Shown piece after piece: positions 1-12,100 of a stretch of DNA of 34,403 nucleotides. The position numbers and the translations under genes are program-made. The stretch lies in assembly GCA_000320545.1 (NCBI GenBank), contig ADNK01002332.1, positions 1 through 34,403 on the forward strand, written 5' to 3'. The notes beneath the pieces were generated by a model, which saw nothing but the letters and a program-made list of their open reading frames with translations, was not told where the DNA came from and did not search any database. Position 1 is the stretch's first letter, and every line of letters begins with the position of its first letter. The DNA is from Bigelowiella natans CCMP2755. Lineage: Eukaryota; Cercozoa; Chlorarachniophyceae.

Positions 1-256
1 CATTGTCTTGCCAGGTCTATGGTGGGATAAATATTCTTAAACGTTTATTATTCCCCTAGTTAGGATGCACCCAGTCTTTTCGTCGTCTCAATCCTTACAT
101 ACCCTATGAAATCCAAATGAGTAATGTATTGGATATGTGCAGTGGGGATAGGTTGGAAGAGAGAGAAAGAGAGAGAGACGGAGACAGAATCCTTAGAGAA
201 ATCAAGCGTGTGCGAATCGTTGAGTGCATTTAGTATTACTCTCTCTCCCTCTCTCT

Positions 257-298
<42 letters not shown>

Positions 299-1624
299 GT
301 ATTGCGCCATTAATACTTTGATCTATGTGTGCTCTATGTGTGTTCTTTTTATTGACGCTGGCGTTCATAAAAATATATTTAGTACGTGACAAGGCTTCGA
401 GCTCGTCTCTTAAACAAAAGGGTTCAGAAATGATAAGCATAGCCGATGATAACAGAAACCGAGTGACTTATTATCGAAAAATGAAAAGTTCAATTGAGCG
501 AGTGCATGTGCATGTTGTGCATCTTTAACACACACATCGTCGATCGAATGCATCTCATCAACTTGTTTTCGACGACGACTCAAATGCGCACGCATGCGTG
601 GGACAATTAATGCCCGACCAGCATGCAAGGGTCTTTTGTTTATATGTTTTCAGTGTTGCAGCTGCACACGCTCCAGACGCTTCATGTGCGTGCGTGTGTG
701 CGTTGGCGGGTGACTGTGAGCGCACGACTGCTGTATGCAGAACGAATCGCCTAGCTGTGGCACAATGGCTGACGCACCGGATGAGTTGCGAGCTGTGACA
801 CCACACTAGTGATGGGCCACAGCACGGGCACGTGTCGCTCACGCGTTGCCGACCTTTGTTGGCAGCGATGTTGATCGAATTCGAATTGTTCAACGTGCAC
901 TCTGCGTGCTGTGCACACTAGCTGGCTAGCTAGCTAGTTGGCTGTTGCGCGAGCGTGTTGTTCGCCTTCACAACGTGACGATGCGTGATCGTTCATGGCA
1001 TCGATGTGCTGATGTGCACAGTGGTGAGACATGCGTGCGCACAAGCAGCAGCAGCAGCGTGACTTCAGTGTGTCAGGGAGTGCGACCAAAACCAACACAA
1101 GTCGTCACGTTGTCAAGCAACAACCCAAGCTAGCAAGCAAGCTCAAGCTAGCAAGAGCGATGCATCGCAAGCTGCACACTGCTAGACTGTCACGCACAGA
1201 CACTTGCGCCCGTCTAGCCGTCCACCGTCGTCAGCAGCATCAGTCAGAGTGATCATCGATGCAAAGACGCAGAGTGACTCTGCAATGGTGCGCACCGGAG
1301 ACTGGTGAAAATTGGACTTGCACGTCTAGACGTGTCTCCTTGATCTTTGAAACAAAGGCGATCATGCCACTGCAACGAGAACATCCACACAAATTTTTGC
1401 CCTGTTTCTGAGAGAACACGCTCTCCAATTCAAACTTCGGAATTAATACTTGATTAAATGCATTGAGTTTCTGTGATTACGACATGACAAATGCAAGTTT
1501 TCTAATAAATATCGTGAGTATTCGACTCTTAGCATCCCGTGCCCGCCTCGACCTTCCTGACGGGGGCCGGGGACAGCAAAAATCGATCTACCGTGCAGCC
1601 GCACCAGGCCGGACATAATTAGCA
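1..1624. other. Upstream spacer with GA/CT microsatellites
   Basis: No coding region can be supported here. The open frames are short, overlap on both strands and are largely made of simple repeats. A purine GA-rich run at about 155-178 and a long CT run at about 241-294 are reverse complementary in character and could pair. From about 600 to 1250 the sequence is rich in GCATGC, GTGCGTG and AGCTAGC words, a composition also seen in the other spacers of this window. The last part, from about 1440, is presumably the promoter and 5' UTR of the VPS13 gene that starts at 1625. I see no clear TATA box or other core promoter element. Confidence 0.6.
241..294. repeat. CT microsatellite
   Basis: Nearly uninterrupted CT dinucleotides, pure from about 261 to 294, lie about 1.3 kb upstream of VPS13. 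A GA-rich run at about 155-178 is its complement in opposite orientation. Confidence 0.95.
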
Positions 1625-2435
1625 ATGTTTGAAGGCTTGGTGGTAGGTCTTCTCAATCAGGTGAGAAGCAACCATGTATCTGCAAGCGCCTTCGATTTGT
1701 AAGGAGTAAATGCTTCTTTCTTTTCACAGTACCTTGGAGAGTTCATCGAGAATGTGTCGTCCGAAGACCTTCGGGCAAAAGTCTGGTCCGGAGAAGTGAT
1801 TCTTAAGAAGCTGAAGGTACGAAATCTCATGGTCCCTTTTTTCACGTTGTTTTAAAATTGTACTCATTATGGTCAGGTGAAGACGAAGGCGCTCGACTTT
1901 TTGCAGCTTCCTATCAATGTAGTTTCTGGATACATTGGGAAAATCCTTCTCAAAGCTGATTGGGCGCATCTCGGCTCGAAGCCTGTTGTGGTGAGTATCC
2001 GAATAACTACTTTATCGCAAGTTCTCCTGTTAAGCTAGCCCGTTCACTTTCAGGTCAACGTTGAAGATGTCTACGTTGTTGCTCGACCAAGGAGTGATTT
2101 TTCTGCGGAGGAGAAACTTGCGATGGAATCAGCTATAAATGCAAAACTCAGGTATGGAAACGAAAATGCCGTTGTTCGAGACCAATGAGATTTTTTACTG
2201 TGTTTGCTTAGAAAACTGGCTTCATGGCAAAAAATCAAACTTGTAGCCCCGGAAGTGGTACAAATACACTAACCTTTTGCGTAGAATTGGTAAAATGTTC
2301 TTAGGTGTTCTCTTCTGTTGGCATTTCGTGTGTACATTGTCAGGCTGCGAACGCAGGAGGCGCGTCTTGGACTGAGAAGCTCACCACGAAAATTGTCAAC
2401 AACTTGCAAATAAGTTTGCGGAGAGTGCATATACG
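1625..2435 (+). other. Chorein N domain spread over six small exons
   Basis: The first six exons (36, 87, 114, 98, 46 and 92 nt) are separated by introns of 69, 60, 63, 60 and 86 nt; a sixth intron of 125 nt precedes the long exon 7. Joined in frame they give the family's most conserved part: a start like MFEGLVVGLLNQYLGEF, then AKVWSGEVILKKLKV, LPINVVSGYIGKILLKADW, and VHIRYEDP across the exon 6/7 junction. This is the membrane-proximal end of the lipid channel and, in studied homologues, usually faces the donor organelle. Donors are GTGAG, GTACG, GTGAG, GTATG, GTACA and GTAAT; acceptors are CAG or TAG. Confidence 0.9.
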
Positions 2436-5400
2436 GTAATGCGTTGCGACTGCGAAAGAGCATTGATTCAGTCATATCAAAAGATATTTGTAAATATTAT
2501 GGGGAAATGTAGCGATTCGGAATGAGGGAAGACGTAATAGGTGATTGGGATTAACATCAGGTACGAAGACCCGACACTAGTATCCAAACCAAAGTTCGCT
2601 TGCTGTCTCGGTGTGTGTCTGGGGGAGATAAATGTCAACACCACGGACGAGCTGTGGAAAGAAAAGTTCGTGAACGATGTGAAAGCGGAAGTTCTCTACA
2701 AAAAGCTCGATATGAAGCAGCTCGCAATTTACCTCAATACAAACTCAGAGCAGCTAAACGAGGCACAGCATTTGTCATCATACTTCCGAGAGAATTCCAA
2801 CTACCACCATCTTGTACCACCCCTTGGTGGGTTCGTTAAGCTGACTATGCAGACAGACACCTCTCCAGGCTTGAAGATACCGAAGAACAAAGTGGAGTGT
2901 GGCTTCGAGGGTGCGCTCGGAATTAAATTGTCGGAATACCAGTACCGATGCCTACTAGGGATGCTTTCTGTAATCAACCGGGTGCAGGGCAAGCTCAGTC
3001 GAGTATTAGAAGGCATTAACTTCGAAGCTGGAACACCACAAGACAAAGAAGCGTACGTGACTCTGTACAAGCGTACACTCAACGCGACGTGGCTTCCAGA
3101 GCTGACAACAGAAGAGAAGGGCAAGTTCGACCAACTAGAGCGCAGGCTCACGTTTGAATGCCTGGCACGATACCGCAATGAAGCCATAGCAAAGCTGCGG
3201 CACCAACTCAAGGATGGCGAAGTTGTCATGACGAGGGAGGAGTGGAAGAAACAAAACGAAAAAGACAACTCAATCTCTAGCTCTGTGGCGTATTACCTGG
3301 GATGGGGGAAGAGCAGCAAAAAAGCCGAGGGGCCTAAAGTCACTGAGAGCGAATTAGAATCCAAGACGGAAGAAATCTATAGGCAAATGGACTATAATCC
3401 CGAGGACGACCTCAAGGTAGAGGAGCAAAAGAAGATGCGACCAAAAGACTACATCACGATGCAGGTTTCGTTCCAAATGCCCGAGCTATTCTTCGAGCTG
3501 CTGTCAAAATCGAGGGATAGTTTGTTAAAGCTGGTGGCAGCCAACACAGAGATGAATGCTACAAGTTATGTCGGTGGCCTTGTGGCTGCGGTTCAGATGA
3601 AGAGTTTTCAAGCTAACGACTACTTCACGAAGGACACGCTCTACAAGAATATTATCTTCCAAGAAGATGCCAAAGGTGCTGGCAGCTCCACCTCCCCGTC
3701 GTCGTCAGAGACCAGGCAAGCCTTGTTGCGATTGGAGGTCGAACTCCCGCCGTTGGATAAGTCAGCAGACACCAAGGTCTCTTTGAACCTTGCGGAATCA
3801 ACGATTGTTGTCAACCCCATGATCTTGACCCGCCTAAGCATTTTCTTCACACCACCGCAAGATACTTCCGACTCACTGGAGCTCATCTCTGGATGGTCAG
3901 CACGTCAGGCAAAGTACCTTTCGGATGCTACAACTGCATCGTTGTCCCAGTCTTTGGAAACGCACTCGTCTTTATGGGTTTCATTGGATGTAAAGGCGCC
4001 AACGTTGATCATCCCCGCAGATCTCCGCACCCATAACTCCATGGTTCTCGTCCTTGACTTCGGACAATTCAAGCTCGAAACTGACCTGCAGAGTGAGGAA
4101 GCTATTTCCTCAATCGTCCGTAAAGTGGAGGAGGAGGGTTATGCGTTCAAGGGAGGTGAAGGAGAGGAAAACCAACTCCTTTTGACTAAAGGCGAAGAAG
4201 AAAGAGGAGGGGGAGAGACTAGGGGAGCAGTTACGTCGCCGGAAGGGGGAGAAGAGAAGAAACAGCAGAAGTATTTATCAGCAGAGGAGGCATACCAGTG
4301 CTATGATTGTTACACCATCACCGGAGCCAAATTTGAAGTCTATCTCACCAATGGAGGCCCGAGGTGGCGACAGAATCGAGTTGCGGACCTAGTGGAAGAA
4401 GAGAGAGCGTTTGAGGATATAAAAGCCACGGCATCAGTTCTTAAAAAAGACCGCATAGTTGAGATGAAGATGAATTCCCCATCGACGCTGATCTCCCCTT
4501 TCGACCTCAACATCAAGATTTACAAAACTATAGCCCCTGGGGTTGTCACCCTACCGCGAATGAAAATTGAGGGCGACCTGCCGACGGTCTCGCTTTCGAT
4601 CAGCCCTTCCAAATACAAAAAGATCATGCAGATTTCGCAGGCCATGAGCGACAATAGTGCGAAAGTGATGCGAAGCGCACCCAAGCCTAGAACCAAGAAC
4701 AAAAACAGCAATACTGCTGCTGAAGGCAAGACTTCGTCTTCATCAACCTCTACACTGACACAGGATACTACTGGGCTGAGAGGCAATATTCTCGACGCCA
4801 AAGAGAATCAAACGTTTGCTGACCTGAAGCATGCTCTCGGAGATCTTCCGGAGACGGATGCCGAGGCCAAGGCCCTTCTAGACAAAGCGAAAGAGATGAA
4901 GGGAGGCGTTCCCCCGAACGTAATTCAGGAGTGGTGGAAGAAGAGAATGCTTCGCCTGCAGACAATCACCTCCCTTCTGCTCACCTTCAAAATCGGCAAT
5001 GTTAGGCTTATATTAGCTCAGGATGGGGCGCAGCAGCACGTCCCCACGAAAGGTCTCGCTGTGGCGACTTTCTCCGACTTCATGCTCGGTATGCGCTCTC
5101 GGTATTTTGACAGCAAGACTGTCGTAGCTCTCTCTGAAGTGTGTTTAGAAGACTTGGAGAATCCATTTGGTGAGGGCTGTGCGAGGTTTCTCAGTGCGGT
5201 ATCCCAAGAGTCCGCAGACTCGAAGAGCTTTGTGCGCGTCGAAATGACATCTGTCCTTCCGGACTCGCCCGAATACGGCAAGCTCCCTTGCCCAAGCATC
5301 ACAGCTGTAAGTGTCGGCGACACCCACGTGACGCTAGAACCGACGCGCTTTGCCGCCTTAATGCAGTTCGTGCTGTACGAGCTGCTGAACTCCGGTGGTT

Positions 5401-8376
5401 CGGGGGCGGGGAAGGACGAAAAAAAGAAACAGGGAAAGATTGGTAGCAGCCGCAATAATCAGGAAGAAGCTGAGTCCGGGGCTCAACGACTGCGGACGTT
5501 CCTGCCCTCAGTTGAGGTTTCTGGGAACATCAACGCGCAGGAGGAGAAGGGCCTTTACTACCTGAGGAAAAAGTTCAACCTTCGGATGAACCTGCGATCG
5601 GAAGCTACTGTAGATGCCGAACACAAGACGGGGGTTTTGATTGAGCCGGGCGCTGTCTTCAAGGCCGTGGAGCGTTTGGAAGATGAAAAGACCGGCCAAG
5701 TTTACCTTAAGATCCAGGATGATGACGACGAATTCGTTGGCTGGGCATTCATGAGGCATCCACGCACTAAGGAATTTCTGATCGTGCCGTTTGCAGAGAC
5801 AAAGGTGAATCGCGAAGCCTCCACCACCCAAATCCTGAGGGCCAACTTCGGCGAGCTCTGCATCCACATGATGTGGAAGGGGAAGCCGGTGGCCAAAGCG
5901 GCTATTAAGGAGGTGCAAACCGTGGTCACGCAGTACCGATTCAGCCAGACGGTCAATCTGACTTTGGGGGAGCTTAAAATCCAAGACTGCACGCCTGAGG
6001 GTGTGGTGTATCCAAATGCTGTGGAGACATTAGCACTCCCATCGACATCACCATCAGCATCATCCTCTTCTTCCTCCGGTGCTGCTACTGGCAATAGAGA
6101 AATAACTGTGCCGACGACCACGGCAGCAACGACGAGGCCGTCCAACAATGATCATCCTTGCCTCGTTTGTGTTGAGTACAAAACCTACGATCCTCACGAG
6201 CGCAAATTTCCAGGATATTGCTCCGAGGTGTCCGGCTCGTTTAGGGGCCTCCGGATCATCTACACCGCCAGATTCCTGGACGAAATCGTCTCGATGCTCA
6301 CCTCCCCAGTTTTTAAGAGCGCCTTTAAGCCACCACCAACAACAACAACGTCCAGGCAACAACAAATTAGAAGAGGAGGAGGAGGAGGGCAGCAGCTTCC
6401 GCCATTCGACCAGCAGTCATTGATCACAGCAGCGGATGACGAGAAGTCAACTACCACTGATGGCATGATATCTAGGGAGATGTCCCTTGACGACACGCAA
6501 AGCCTCGCTTCTTCATTCACAGCAAATGATCGAAGGATGCTGACGAGGGGAATGCGAGAGGCTAATACTAGTGACGAAAGAGAGGGTGAAATGGGAGCAG
6601 CAGCATCAGCAGCAGGAGATCATCGCTACGAGGACCCTGCGAAGGGATACATGAAGATTAGCCTCAAATTGTCCGATGTGGAGCTTTGGGTGCCGGAGAG
6701 CTCCAAAGCCAAGGAGAAATTGAGCGCAAGAATTGACAGCATAGAGATCAGCAACAAAATTCTCTCGACCTCGAAGGAACAACTTCGCCCTAAATTCGGG
6801 AGCCAATCCTCCTTCTACAACTTCACGCAATCGAGGAACTTCCAGCGCTACTCGGTGCGGCTCTCACGGTTTTCCATATCGTCGCAAATCTCCCCAGCGG
6901 GCTGCAACAACAACAACAACAACAACCTGGCCACTTCTAACTATCTAATGCAGCTTGGGCCTGTGGAGGTAAACGCGGATAGTATCTCCGATGAACTTGG
7001 CTACATAGCTGGCAACTGGATCGACCTTGGGGAGATCAAGCTGAGGCTAAACCAAAACGAGTATCAAATGATCATGCGGCTTCTCTCCGCGAATCTAGCA
7101 GAGACAAAGAGCATCGTCAGCTTAGATGATGACGATGACGAGGAGGAGGAAGGTGCAGGTGAGGAGGGTCCTCTGCTGGCAATGAGTACAAGTATTGCTT
7201 TACACGAAGAAGCGATAGAAACTCGCAGCAGCCGGTTGCTTATTGAAGAGGACGGAACTAACAGTGTATTCTCAGATAACGTTAGTATGAGAACGGCCTC
7301 TGCGTCGACCAGACATGCAACGCCGTCCTCACATCGCACAAAACAGCGCCAGCAGCAGCAGCAGGAGCAGCAGCCCAAAAAGAAATCTGCTATGCTGCTT
7401 GATGTGAGACTTAAGAAGATCTCCGCGGATCTAGCATGGTTCCGTCAGAATAAAGAGTCCCCGCTCATGGGGCTAGGCATTGAGGATTTGGCAGTAAACT
7501 ACCAAAAGGTTTCCTACGGCGACAACTCCGCATCGGACATATACGCCTCCTGTAAGAACGTTTGCCTTGATGACCACACCGAGGGGAAGGAGAAGGAGAG
7601 CCCTGCTGTCGGAGGGAAGAGAATGATGAAGGCTTTCAAGTCGATCTTATCCGTCGAGGAACCATCGTCGTCCTCATTAGCAGCACTACCTTTAGAGGAG
7701 GGGAAAAAAAGGGAAGAGGATGATAACAGGGGACGCTCTTCCTACCCGTTCTCCATCAGCGTGAAACAAGCGGGAGGGATCCAAACTACTGCGGATATGC
7801 TGCAGAAGCGCATTCCTGTAATTCGTCCAGATATTGGTACGCAAGTGATGGTGAACGCCAACAACCTGCAGCTGATTCTCCAGGAGGTGCTGCTGGATTT
7901 GGCCAGCTTCTTCACTCTACCTGGGGAGGTGATAATAGACGGATGGATGCAGCAGAAGGGCCGTATGAGGAACGTCAGAAGGTTCATGTCTCTCGAGAAG
8001 GTAGGAACCAGCAGCAGCGATGCTGGAAATAATAGTAAAAGCAACACCAAATTCCTGCTGCACTACGCTGTCGATTCTGGGGGGATAAAACTGGGAGCGT
8101 ACGATCTTAGTCTCGTAAACGTCACCAAAGAGGTTATATGAATATGTACAGCATCGCAGAAGAAGAATAAGATGATGATGATGATGATGAAGAAGAAGAA
8201 GAACTTGATATGAAATGTGTTTTTTTGATTCCATCAATGCTCATCACTATGGTACTGGAGACACCTGTGATCCATAGTCCCATTGTAGTCCTTTCGCATG
8301 CATCGTTTGAACATACCACAGCGTCAAGTCATTGATACGTATTGAAACATCGAAGATGATAATCATGTTCATCATT

Positions 8377-8410
<34 letters not shown>

Positions 8411-8822
8411 CCACCACTGCAATCATCTGAACCATCTTCGCTAAACCAACAAAACGAATGTCGACAGGAGGACACCAGCATCGTGATTACATATCGCGAC
8501 AATGAGAACAACTCTGCATACACCTACGAGCTGCCATCCAATGCGGATAGAGACATGTGGTTCGACGCCCTTGATAACTCTATTGAGCTCCTGCAGCAAG
8601 AAGGACAAGGAGGAGCAGCAAAGGGAGACTCAGAAGAATCAGCGAGAGGAGGCGGCGCAGATATTGGCGCTGCAGCAGGAAAGCCATCAACAACGCCACC
8701 GATGGCAATTCGCGCATCACTCGTCAATCCTTGCGTGATTCTGCCTAGAGACCCTTATGCACAGAAGACGGAAGGGCTTATCCTCTCTTGGAACTTGGAT
8801 GCCGAATACCGGTAGTATAGTG

Positions 8823-8859
<37 letters not shown>

Positions 8860-9157
8860 CAATAATAGTGACGATGACGACAACGAGGAAGATTGAGAAT
8901 TTGTTTGCTTGTAGACTCAACTTACTCGTCACTACATGACATGCCAACAACTTTTGGATGACACGCCTTGAGAAAAAACTTTGATTTGTTATTTACAACG
9001 AAAGAGGGTAGAAATGTGCAAGAAGTCATTTTGCTTTGGAGAATGTCCTTCTCATCTGATTATCCTTCTTCCCGGGATTGATTAAGCAGGCTAGGACGCG
9101 TGCATATGAACCACCAAAGTGTTATCAGAAATATATAATCACAATGATGTCCTTGCG

Positions 9158-9192
<35 letters not shown>

Positions 9193-12100
9193 GCGTGTGG
9201 TAGGAGCCTGGGAGGTAAAGGCGGGGGAACCATTCTCAAAGCAAGCCTAGAAAACACAAAAATATCCCGAGCGAACTTTGATGCGTCTCAGACCCTCTGC
9301 TGGGCAATGCATCAGCATCAGCAGCAGCAACAACAGGGAGCAGCGGGGATTGGGGAGGGAGGCAGGGCTTCATCGCGGAACTCATCAGGTATTCGTGTTC
9401 ACGCCGAGCCGCTAATCGCTCCTTTTGACATGTGGTTTGAGAAATACAGCTTCGCTTCTCCGCTGAAAGGGCTTTTGAAAGACGTCAGCATTCATTTAGA
9501 CAATAACAGTGTCGACGTGTTATCAAACGGTACCGCCGGGAAGATGCGTCTCGGCTCCGTCGTCGCGAAACTGCGATATAATGACTACAAGCTGGTTATG
9601 CACGTGATTAAGGATGTGACAGATAAGCTCTCTGGAGGAAAGAGCATGGACGCGCCGGGTCTCCACACTAATGAATTATCGCTCCCGCGAACCACTTCGG
9701 AAGGGGAGGCGGATAGCAAATTATCAGAGCATCTTGGGGAGGAGGACGGAGACGACGAGTCCAAAGACGACGACATCGCCACCACCATAAAGAACCAACA
9801 AGCAGAAACAAATCACTATGAGCAGTCTCCTTCCCCCCCCCCTCGCCCGGTGGCTGCAGTTCTACCAGAACAGACCTGGGACATTGAGCTAAAACGTGTG
9901 TCGGTGACGCTGATCAACGACAAGGCCAAATTTGATGTGCCAATTGCACGCGTCTCCCTGGACGAGATGAGACTGTCCACGAGAGCAGTCTCGCACGGAA
10001 TGAGGGCTTTTATCAAGCTTCGCATCATGGCAGACTATCACAACAACAAGAAGTCCTCCTGGGAGCCTATGCTGGAACCGTGGAATATGGTGGTGCGGTA
10101 CCTCGCGCTCAAAGACCCTATTGTACCGCTGCACTATCGCTTCGCTCCGGAAGGATCGATGAGGTATGATGATCAAGTGGAGTATCCTGTTGAAGATCGA
10201 AGTTACCTGCACGTCTCTTCAGACAAAGACCTCAACCTGAACCTTACAGCAGGAATGGTCATGTCTGTCCAGCAATCGGTGGCCCTTCTGACGAATACAA
10301 CAGAGGAAGATGACGAGAAGGAGGGTGGGGGGGAGGACGGTGGAGCAGCAACAGCAGCGGTAGAAGCCGCCGTAACCAGCAGCAGCAATGAAGATGGTGC
10401 GGAACAAAAGCAGTTGCGACTTCAAAATATCCACGAAGATCCATACAGTTTCGTCAACGAGACGGAATTTCCCATCTCATTCACGATGAATGGTGCAGAA
10501 AAGACCCGTAGGCTTGTCCCCCCGGGCGCGTCGGTTCCCTTTTCCTTCCAAACATCCAACCCCACCTCCTATTACGATTCACAAAAGGCAGCCTTGCTGC
10601 TAGTTGTAGGCGAGGTTCCCTTCGACAAGAACGAGACGAAGGCACTGACCCAGTGCAACGGGTTCGAGGAGTTCTACCGATTGGCTGAGCTGCAGTCGTA
10701 CAGTGTGCGCATGTCGATCTTGGGCTCCTTCCCCCCTCGTATGGTGCTCAAAGAAAAGACGAGGAGGTTCCTAAAGATCTTCTACAACTCGGAACGTCTT
10801 GTGACAACTGACGTAGCCACCGAGCGCCACCATCCGCAATGGCTGAATATCCTCTTTGACTGTAGGAAGGTGCAGAAAGGGAACGGAGAGTATATCATCA
10901 TCCAGTGTGCAGACGCCGATAATGACGTAGCTTACACCGTCCGCTTCCCCTACGCGGAACTCTTTTCTTCTTCTTCCTCAATAGAGAAGAAGAAGAAGAG
11001 CTTCCCTTTGAAGGATGACAAGGGACGGGAGACCGGCGCGTACCTCAAGTTTCTGCGCGTGCGAGATGCCAAGGTCCATACCGCCGGGGAGTCAAAGGTG
11101 CTTCTCGACGAGGACAGCTGGATATGCCTCCCTGCTTACGATTTCTCTGGTGAAACCCCGGTCCTCAAACGGCCTGACCTTGCCGGAAACGTCAAGGCAA
11201 TGATCCATGTCTCGAAGCAGATCGGTAGCGTGGCCTTTAGCATGGCGGGGGCGTTCTACGCAAAAGCCACGTTCAAGAGTCTGCGGCACTTCGATGCCCC
11301 CGGGAGAGCGAGCGACATGGGCCTTTACATATCAGTGCAAGCTCCTATCGTGAGAAGCCATCTGATCTCCTACTTCAAGGACACTCCTACCTCAGTATTT
11401 CCCCTCTCTGCCGTCGCTTCTGCATCATCTGTAGGTCACGTGGCCATACGCATGCATGTTCCTGCTCGTGAGAGCGGCGTGACGAAGAGGTCCCAGGAAT
11501 GGAAGATGACAACTACGGCAGGAGGAGTGGGAGGAAACGAAGGGAAGGATAGAGAGGGAGCTGTACTGCTCAACCACGTGCAGCCTTTCTACGATTTCAT
11601 CGCGCAAGGGGACAAGATTGTTAGCGTGAAGACGGATCTCGTAGCAAAAGACAAGCAACTCGCCAGCAGCAGGCGTTTTCAAACAGCTGGACAGCAGTTG
11701 TTGCCATCAATCCTGTACACCACCAAGTTCACGAACGGACTGAAGCGGATTACTGTGCATTCTGACACAAAGTTTGTCAACAATACCGCCTTGAGCCTCG
11801 AGCTCAGCATCAGGTGTAATGGCAGGCCCCTCCTCGCCTCTCGCTATCCGTACCAACAAAATGGCAATCGTGGGAATCATGATGGCTCGAGAGTTGCTGT
11901 TTCTACTCCTCAGTATGATGAAGAGGTGTGGGCCAGAATTGAGCCAGGAAAGGAGGTCTTTCTGCCTACCATGCTCACCTCCGATGGTAAAACTTTGTCT
12001 CAGAAGCGCCAGGTGCATATTCGCCCAGCAGCAGCAGCAGGAGGAGGAGGAGGAGGACTTGGCGGGAGAAGTGCCTTCCAATGGTCCAAGCCGTTAGAAC

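Noticed and set aside
60-440. Open frames at the left end on both strands (60-440 minus, 124-321 plus).
   Set aside because: They are mostly GA/CT microsatellite read as RE or LS dipeptides.
8247-8523. Minus-strand frames with poly-Met or poly-Asp in VPS13 intron 7.
   Set aside because: They are readings of the ATC trinucleotide run and lie inside a well-supported intron.
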